Shown here: piece after piece, positions 56,485 to 64,000 of the stretch
How the letters are laid out: every line of letters starts with the position of its first letter
How positions within the stretch are numbered: position 1 is the first letter of the stretch
Assembly (NCBI GenBank): GCA_964019055.1
Contig: OZ025209.1
Coordinates: 6,311,071 to 6,375,070 of the forward strand
Source of the DNA: Anthopleura xanthogrammica
Taxonomy: Eukaryota; Cnidaria; Anthozoa; Actiniaria; Actiniidae
DNA: 64,000 bases
Direction of reading: 5' to 3'
Position numbers and translations under genes: made by a program
Notes under the pieces: model-generated
Databases searched by the model: none
Told to the model about the DNA's origin: nothing
What the model saw: the letters and a program-made list of their open reading frames with translations, nothing else

Positions 56485-59400
56485 ATGGCGAAAAAGAGTT
56501 ACGATTACCTCTTCAAACTGCTTCTTATAGGAGATTCCGGGGTTGGAAAGACGTGTATACTCTTCAGATTCTCAGATGATGCTTTCAATACCACTTTCAT
56601 CTCGACCATAGGTGAGTTGAGGGCTTTTCGAGGCTGATTTCAGCTGTTCGCCAGGCTTTGCTTCGCTCCAACGAAAATAACTGCAGAAAATGTAGATTTA
56701 GGATTATTTTGTGTTAATTTATGCATTCTCATTATTTCTGTTTTACTTCTTATAACATCTACTAATATTAATTATTAGTTTTCATTAGATAAAGTTGTGC
56801 AATTTTTCTTGGAAGGTTTTGTGTTACTGAGAAACTGCCAAATCAAGACTTTCACTTCCGAGAAAATTTGGACGACTCACATAATTTCAGCTCTTGTCTG
56901 GCTCCGTTGCGCAATAAATAACGAATTAATACTTATATCTTTGGTTTAATCTTTATTTCATTATCAAGAATCCGACATTTACCGAATAGTAAAGCTCTGA
57001 ATACGACGTGCAAATTCCATGAGTCGTAGTAAAGGACCTTAATGACTCACCTAGTAGGAATCTGGAGGGGCATATATCGAGGGGTGGTATATTTGCATTA
57101 TCTGAATTGTGCTCCTTAGATTCAATGTTTACTCAAAACACTTCGTGTTCTATCCGGAATCCTAGGAGTTTCTTTCCATTCTTGAAGGAAGTATTAAGAA
57201 TAAGACTGTCGTTCAACTATCAAATCTTGTACTCCGTACTTTGAACCTTGTGTAGTATCGCGATCGGTGATAATGCATAAAATGCACAACCTTTTGATCT
57301 TCAAAATATCGAAGTATAATAAACACTTATTATGCTAATTTGTTAGAACAAAAATCTGTTAAAAACAATCAATTTTTGTTTAAAATCTTTAATCAACCTC
57401 TATTTTTTCAATCAGATTCTAAAGGGCAGTGAAATTCACAGCTTTTTTTAGGCAATTATGTCATTAATTAAATTGCATTTGTGCATTTGTTTTGATATCA
57501 CATTCTAGGAATAGAATTTTTGCCTTAGTTGCTACTTTTTCTATGGATTCTAGATCATTTTGTAGCAGTACTTTGGTCAAATATGTTCTTATTTAAAAAC
57601 CAACAGGAAATACTTTTCTTTAAACTGAAATGTTTTTGTTCAAGCAATGCTATTATTAATTTTTATAAAATAACTTTGATATTACGCGCGCTCTGATTGG
57701 TCAAAAAGCCATGTTTTATGAGAGCATAATACATGCTCACGTCATTTGTTTCTCTCTCGAAAAGTTAGTTATTTTATAAAAGCAATAAAAAACAGTTTTC
57801 CGTGTATTATACTCTGATACTCTTGGGATGTGGAGAGAACACTTGAGAAGCTGGAAACCACTCCGCTACGCGTCGTGGTTTCCTACGCTTCTCTCGTGTT
57901 CTCTCCACATACCGCGTGTCTTTATCAGAGTATAATACACGGAAAACTGTTTTTTATTCCTTAAATATTTATTCTGATAATCCAAGGATGTATAAAGGGT
58001 TTTCTCTTTAGAAATCCTGGTTGAACATGAAACCTCTCTATTAATGTCATATTTATCATCTTTTTGATATATAGTATTGTAAGTGTAGAGTGCAAACAGT
58101 ATATCCGTGAAACATTAGTTATACTAAATAGTACAATTTTACAAATTCTATTGCTTTCTATTGTTTAATTACAGTAGAACATTTTTGTGCAATTTAGTAA
58201 TTCGTATTTCACGGATATACTGTTTGCACTCTACACTTACAATACTATGTATCAAAAAGATGATAAATATGACATTAATAGAGAGGTTTCATGTTAGAAT
58301 TAAGAATTAGGCAGTAAAAGGTTTTTAGGCATTTATCAGCAAAAAAATCCTTGCCTCTTTTATTTATATAATTTGTATCCACTTCAGCTTTTCTCACTTT
58401 CTGCACAATTTTCTTCCTTTGAACATATGCAGGGCATGAAATAATTAATGGTCAGTCATCGGACAATGTCCATCCAGAATTGGAACTTGTCCAGTCAAAT
58501 TTGCCTTGCTACTCATTTTGAACAGCAGTATTGACTCAGAAACAAGGTATTACCAAGCTAAGACTAATTTGGCTGTTTATCATGACTGATGACTGAGCGG
58601 CAGTTATTTCAAGCCCTGTATATGTGCATTATGATTATGAACTTATGTAAAATCTTTATCTCCAAATTATTCACGTACAACTTTCAGTTCTTACTTATTT
58701 TTTCTTTCATAAAGGAATTGATTTCAAGATCAAAACCATTGAAATGCAAGGGAAAAAGATCAAGTTACAAATATGGTAAGTTTTCTCAAAAGAGACTTGC
58801 ATGTAATGTGTTGTTGTTTCAGACCTCCAGAAAATGAAACCATTTTGCTTTTTTCAATTTTTTATAAATTACATAAAGCTTTAGAATTGATGGACTAGAG
58901 AATGACATGGTTTTAAAAAACAAATTCTATTGACAGCCTAAAATAATCAGTGGGCTGATTGAAGCGGCCATGGCCAAATCACACTGGAATTCTTGATTCC
59001 CCTTATTACGCTTGATACTACCAGAATCCTTTTAGTAGTTCCTTAAATTGGCTTAATTAACACCATTATCTTGTGAGTCCCAAAGAAGTTCATACATTTG
59101 AATAAGAAAAAAGAATTTGAAGAGGATTCTGGTGGTAGTATTAGTGGTATCAAGATGTAATAAGGGGAATGGTGAATTTAGCGTGTCAGGTTTTGCGGAG
59201 GGAGGAAATTAAAATCAGAGAACCTGGAGACAAAATTCTTGAAACAAGAGAGAGGGAGACCTAATAAACGCCAATCAAGTGTAGTGCCAAGTCCAGGAAT
59301 TGAACCCAAGATTCCAGAGGTGATTCCCACTCTTGAATCGCTAAAACATTACAGAGTGTCCGTCCATGAATGTTCTATTTGTGGTAGTTAGTGTGACATA

Positions 59401-60666
59401 CCAGAAAACTAGTTGCTTAAGTCCTTATTTTTTCTCTAATCAGGGATACCGCTGGCCAGGAAAGATTTCATACCATTACAACATCATATTACAGAGGAGC
59501 AATGGTATGTGAATTATTATAATTTATAAGATATAGGTGTAAATTTTGTATTATCTTAATGATTGACATTCACCAAAACTAATACTTGACTTCACTAGTT
59601 TTGAAAATTGTTATTTTGGTCATTATGTGTGTCGTGTTTCACAGATTCTTTTATGAACTTATTTTTGTTATTGGTTATCAGTGAACAGTTTTACAGGCCA
59701 ATCCTATGTTGTGTTTCTTTCATATAATTTTCATGGAATACATTGCTTTTAGGGTATAATGTTGGTCTATGACATCACTCAAGAAAAGACATTTGAAAAC
59801 ATCTCGAAGTGGTTAAGAAACATTGAAGAGGTATTTGAAATGATACTGTAAACAATTGATAAATGAAATTATTTCTATCCTTTGAAGTAAAATCAGGCTT
59901 GCAATGTATACCTAACAAAAACTAGAATATACCCAAGTGTAACTTTCTACCATTTGAATATTACAAACCCCTTTTGTGGGTTCCTGGTTACTATACCTTT
60001 AACAAAATTGGTGTAAGGTGTACAGGAATTTTATTCATTTTTGCCAAAATACTATTTCTATTATCTAGTGTGTGTTTAACTTACACTACTCAGTTTATAG
60101 TAGATTCATTTCAACTTTGCTATTTATTGCAGCATGCTAATGAAGATGTTGAAAAGATGATTCTTGGAAATAAATGTGACATGGATGACAGGAGAATAGT
60201 CAGTAGAGAACGAGGAGAGCAGGTGATTATCTTTAGTGGAAGGAGGACTAAGGGGCACATCCAGGGGGGGTCTGAGTGTGCAAATGATGCCCCTTCCCGT
60301 TACAAGATTGGTCGTTACATTTATGTATTTTTTGGGTTACGGGAAGGGGTGGTTTTTGGAGGTAATTGGAGAGCAACTCTCGTAGCATAGGAGAGAACAA
60401 ACCAATCCTCTCCTTAATGATTTTAGGAATAATTCTTTATATTATTTGCAAATTTATTTGCCTTTTTTTAATTCCCTTCACAGATCGCAAGAGAACATGG
60501 TATTCGCTTTTTAGAAACTAGTGCTAAGACAAATGTGAATATTGAGAAGGCATTCCACGCTTTAGCAGAAGATATTCTTACAAAACAACTGAACAAGGAC
60601 AATGAGGAGCCATCCAACAACATTCATGTTAGTGATCACAAGGACCAAAAGAAAGGTTGCTGTTAA
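56485..60666 (+). CDS. RAB10: RAB10 small GTPase (6 exons, complete)
   Basis: Rab10 controls polarised exocytosis, ER shape and recycling traffic. Exons: 56485-56611, 58715-58775, 59444-59504, 59753-59830, 60133-60222, 60484-60666. They total 600 nt, giving 199 residues (human 200). G motifs: P-loop GDSGVGKT at residues 16-23, switch [19 protein letters not shown] at 64-71, NKCD at 122-125, ETSAK at 150-154. Thr73 in switch II, the LRRK2 site of vertebrate Rab10, is present. The C-terminal Cys-Cys at 198-199 is the double geranylgeranylation motif. [20 protein letters not shown] and [15 protein letters not shown] point to Rab10 rather than Rab8 or Rab13. Intron 1 (56612-58714) carries several mobile elements. 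Confidence 0.97.
57661..57958. mobile_element. Composite MITE related to 10130-10398
   Basis: Two adjacent hairpins. The first is bounded by TTTTATAAAATAACT and AGTTAGTTATTTTATAAA and contains GCGCGCTCTGATTGGTC. The second is bounded by AAAAAACAGTTTTCCGTGTA and its complement, with a GGATGTGGAGAGAACAC core. Same arrangement as 10130-10398, inverted. Lies in RAB10 intron 1. Confidence 0.85.
58024..58295. repeat. Near-perfect 89-bp-arm hairpin
   Basis: Arms 58024-58112 and 58207-58295 are reverse complements with a single mismatch by eye (TATAT/TACAT within GATATATAGTATTG). The ~95-bp loop also carries a partial inverted match. Probably a recently arisen foldback element in RAB10 intron 1. Confidence 0.92.
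58430..58618. mobile_element. hAT-like MITE, copy 3
   Basis: Ends CAGGGCATGAAATAAT and TTATTTCAAGCCCTG with a different centre (GGACAATGTCC), which recurs near 61325. Lies in RAB10 intron 1, ending about 100 bp before exon 2. Confidence 0.65.
59195..59360 (-). mobile_element. tRNA-derived SINE
   Basis: Minus strand: CACCTCTGGAATC, TTGGGTTCAATTCCTGGAC (B box), then the family tail. Lies in RAB10 intron 2, 84 bp before exon 3. Confidence 0.65.
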
Positions 60667-61954
60667 GTTAAAATTCCACTTCCATCATCAAGAAGAAAGA
60701 AAAAAGTCCTAATAGCCCAAAAATTTATTGGGTAGTAAATGTTCTGGCTGTTCCTATTGCCCAGTATTATGGAGTGTATTAGATGAATATATAACACTCT
60801 GTTAAAATGCACACTTGATCTCATTAGATTAAAAGGAGAGGCCTTTTAAAGCCAAGAGTAATGATACTCTGTTTCATGGTTAGACTAAAAGATACTGATC
60901 AATTTTTTAGTCTCATTTGCCGACATACTTATCTTGCTCCCATTAGTTCATTCTTACTTTTAAATTCCATTTTTTCAGTGATTTATTTGGGGTATTTGTG
61001 AGCGATGACATTAATGGCTGCAAATGAGACTAACAATACATTCCTTAGAAACATTCATTAAAAATTACATTGAAGGAAAAATTTAACCTTTTGACCTCAA
61101 TTACAGGAGTTTGTGTTTATTAATGAAGGTTTCAAAGCTTAGGGGACTCGTAAAAAAACAATGTGGATGCTTCTAAGGATGGGGGAAAAACTTCGTTGTT
61201 TGTTTTGTTTCTGGATAATAACCCCAAATACACAACTACTATTTATATTTTTTCACAATATAATAGCATCATATGTATCTTATGGTTCTCGTTCAGTAGT
61301 TTGGCTAAAAATAGCAGCTGATCAATGGACAATGTCCTGCCAAAATCGACACTTGTCTGGCCAAATGCCTCTTTGGCTGATCGCTCTTGATTGGCCACAT
61401 GTTGATCATTCTGATGTGGCCAGTCATCGTGTCCAGTCATTTAGAGGTTGTTATATTTAGCCCTGAGTAGTTAAAATGAGCTTTTCACCTTTGCATATGC
61501 TTTAAGATATTATGACCATTTCTCTTATTACTGCAATGTACTGCTAATTAATATAGAATGCTAGTCTGGATGGAAACTATCTAACTATCTGATTGGTTCC
61601 CAGCATTCCAGAACAGTTTTTCCTCCATGATTTTCCTATTTCTTGGTTTTCAAGTATTCCTGAGATGAAAGATTAACAACATAAGTTGGCCATCATTTTG
61701 GATATTATTTGCAAATAATTTCAACCAAGGGCCTAAATAATTGACAACCAAGAACTCAGTGATTTGAGCCTCCTTACTTATGGATAAGCATCTGGATTAT
61801 TTTGTATGAGAATTATACTTCCCCACCCTCCCCTCCCCTCCCCTCCCCTCCCCTCCCCTCCCTCCCCTCCCCTCCGCCACAATTATAATAGATTATTCTT
61901 TTAGATAACTTAAAGTGAAATTAATTGTCATGTGAATACCCTACAATCATAAGC

Positions 61955-61960
61955 AATAAA
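61955..61960 (+). terminator. Candidate RAB10 poly(A) signal AATAAA
   Basis: AATAAA about 1.29 kb after the RAB10 stop; another lies near 62203. Which one is used cannot be told from sequence. Confidence 0.3.
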
Positions 61961-62464
61961 ATTTAAATTAATGTATTGTAAATGGTCAATTTTTCCTTTC
62001 ATATCAAGATTTCATGGTATTTTTGCCATTTAGATAGTCATTTACGTAATTACCATGGGGTTATAGTATCAAGAGAATTGTATTTAAATTAATTAACCAA
62101 ATCTCTATTTTGCTTTGTATTAATGTACCAATTGACGTTGTACAAGTTACACATTACAGGCGACTGTCCAACGAAAGACCAAAGTGTGTTAATGAGTTTT
62201 TTTAATAAATAGTTATTAAAATAAGAGAAATGTCCTTCATCGTTATGTTGTTATACTTTACTCTAATATTTTAAGTTGTAAATAGTGTCGAATTCTCTTA
62301 ATATATCTTTGCTATTTACAGCAGTATTTTGCACTATTTATTTATTCCTGACTTTACTAACACGCTGCAGAAGGACAACATAAAGTTAGAATTATTCAGG
62401 TTTTTTTTAGGGTTCCTTTCTCGGTGCGGGGTAATGCTATCATGAAATCGAAGTGCATATAATA

Positions 62465-62897
62465 TGACATGAAGCTTTATTGGCCGTTTCTAGAAGTATG
62501 ATAGGTGTTGAATACGATTCCGGTATTGAAATCACGATTAAATGAATCAAGAACCATTTTTGAATGGTGGTGTAGGGCAAGTTTTGCAAACAAAATAACG
62601 TCACAATGCACATGCATGCCTAGTCATATCATCATTTGGTCGCACACTGAAGGCATTTTTCAAGGCATTTAGCATGATCAGTGAAAAAATATTTATTTTT
62701 GTTTCGAAATAGTGTTATGGCTTGAAAAATGACCATGGTACTAAGCCTTGTGACGTCATTTTGTTTGCAACCCTTGCCCTATACCACCATGCATTCAAAA
62801 ATGGTTCTGGTTCTTTTAATCGTGATTTTGATATCGGAATGGAATTAATTCAGCACCGTACTTCTAGAAACGACCAAAACAATTTTCATGCCATGAA
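62465..62897. mobile_element. Foldback element, ~145-bp imperfect arms
   Basis: GACCAAAACAATTTTCATGC near the right end pairs with the left end; shared internal words are GTTTCTAGAAGTA, ATCACGATTAAA, AACCATTTTTGAATG, TAGGGCAAG and TTGCAAACAAAAT. Right of RAB10. Confidence 0.8.
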
Positions 62898-64000
62898 CTT
62901 TAAGGAGAAAGGAGAGGGGTAGATCATCAAGCAGTCTTAGAGGAACCACGGACACTGCCTATATAACACGGTCGCTGTGAGTGGTAAGGGTGACGTAATG
63001 GTAAAACGTCACTAAAAGTCCTAAGTCCTACGAGTCAGGTCGCTCGTTCATTAACTGCGGACCACAGGTGTTGCTCGTGTTATCTCCCTTGTCACGAGAG
63101 CTGGCAGAGCTAGACTTTCTCCCTTTTTCATTTCGTAAAAATCAACATGAGGTGAGAGTTGTACGGCATGGAACCATTGGATTTCGTGATGCAATTTTTG
63201 CATGATGTTTGTGGGAGAAAATATGTGCCAAATATCCATGCCCGCATCTGATCAGCTGGTAACGGTTCAAGTGCGCGCTCCACTGCATGTAAGATAGATT
63301 TTATAACATTTAATTGAGCTTAGTTTCCCCATAATTGAAAAGGCTACCCGCCCGCCAACAGCGCGCTCTCAAGATGAGCTGGAGCAGGCTAAGAAAGATA
63401 ACACAAGGTAGTCTAAAGTACGGAGAAGCTCTCGGATGTTTATTGGCTTGTGCGCTTTTTGTCTTCTATGGAGATTTCCCGTTAATCTGCGGCTCGTGTG
63501 CTGCTCTGTTTATGATAAGCCGTCAGACCCGCCCAGCCGCTGTATGTAGATCAACTGCATTTAAGGCTTACTGAGATAGCATTGTATCTTAAGTCTCCCA
63601 CGGAGTAAAGAATAAAGTTTCAAGGTATTTGATTGTAATGGTGGTTATATCTAACATACTTTTCAACCAGCAGGGCTTATATGGTTGAGTTTGTGTGTAG
63701 GATGGAAGCCCACAAAATAACCACACGACACACGCCCACAACGACGGGTTGAGCACATCCGTCTCGCCAACATGCACCAAAAGCTTGGTTCTAAAGCACT
63801 CAAAACTATGACCAATTTATTGCCTGCTCAGCAGATTTAACCTAAGAACACTTATGATCAACGATAGTTGCAAGAGTCAATAGCTAGCATATCGCATGTT
63901 TCATCTTTATTTTGATCACCGTCGATCGGCAACATGCGGTCACAACCTCACTCCATTTGCCTTTAAAATGTGCATAATGAAAGTCTGTCCCGACGATGTA

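Larger units (their letters stand above)
56612..58714. other. RAB10 intron 1
   Basis: 2.1-kb first intron. 56612-57660 shows no recognisable element. The rest is the composite MITE 57661-57958, the near-perfect hairpin 58024-58295 and the hAT-like MITE 58430-58618. Confidence 0.6.
60667..64000. other. Region right of RAB10 without a supportable gene
   Basis: Probably a long RAB10 3' UTR to about 62 kb. A hAT-like MITE relative lies at ~61290-61463, a (CCCCT)n run at ~61822-61876, a large foldback at 62465-62897, and possibly a SINE remnant at 62985-63130. From 63130 to 64000 only short frames occur and nothing was recognised. Confidence 0.55.

Noticed and set aside
63335..63574. 79-residue frame with a hydrophobic stretch (ALGCLLACALFVFYGDFPL)
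   Set aside because: Could be a small membrane protein, but it has no recognised homologue, no splice context and no conserved motif, so I did not call it.

Overview
The window is nuclear DNA from an invertebrate animal, with no bacterial or organellar features. Six protein-coding genes are split into many short exons with GT-AG introns, and large amounts of small transposable elements fill the introns. The AT-rich base composition, the hairpin-type MITEs, the tRNA-derived SINEs and the gene content suggest an anthozoan cnidarian (stony coral or sea anemone). That placement is inference; the gene identities are much firmer.

Layout: (1) 1-15562, minus strand: the N-terminal third of a giant RNF213/mysterin E3 ubiquitin ligase, 18 exons, running off the left edge. 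(2) 16310-35112, plus: a complete 40-exon CSPP1 gene (centrosome/cilium protein), divergent from RNF213. (3) 37125-40166, minus: a mitochondrial fission regulator (MTFR1/MTFR2 family), convergent with CSPP1. (4) 40511-42909, plus: ARMC1, head-to-head with MTFR over a 344-bp promoter. (5) 46074-55285, minus: ARFGAP1, 13 exons, convergent with ARMC1. (6) 56485-60666, plus: RAB10, divergent from ARFGAP1. The last 3.3 kb (60667-64000) holds RAB10 3' sequence and repeats, with no gene I can support.

The exon chains were assembled by hand from splice sites, phase and recalled human protein sequence. The five complete genes close as single open frames of 1157 (CSPP1), 376 (MTFR), 272 (ARMC1), 502 (ARFGAP1) and 199 (RAB10) residues. 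The order alternates into three divergent pairs with shared promoters: RNF213/CSPP1, MTFR/ARMC1 and ARFGAP1/RAB10. Two pairs are functionally coherent: MTFR and ARMC1 both act on mitochondrial dynamics or distribution, and ARFGAP1 and RAB10 both act in membrane traffic. As I recall, CSPP1, MTFR1 and ARMC1 all lie in human 8q13, so this is probably ancient microsynteny.

Non-coding content is rich: at least a dozen MITE or foldback families (several with near-perfect arms or duplicate copies), a tRNA-derived SINE family in most introns, a nested MITE block at 9224-10398, and striking tandem arrays (a pure pentanucleotide block at 2976-3215, a four-phase tetranucleotide array at 13737-14026, a 171-174 bp satellite-like array at 47721-48634). 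No single new 'system' stands out. The most interesting observations are exon-level novelties: a 21-nt in-frame decoy exon in RNF213, a duplicated 57-nt ARFGAP1 exon with a MITE between the copies, and a 7-nt MTFR microexon. MITE ends that look like ZNF143 binding sites are also notable.
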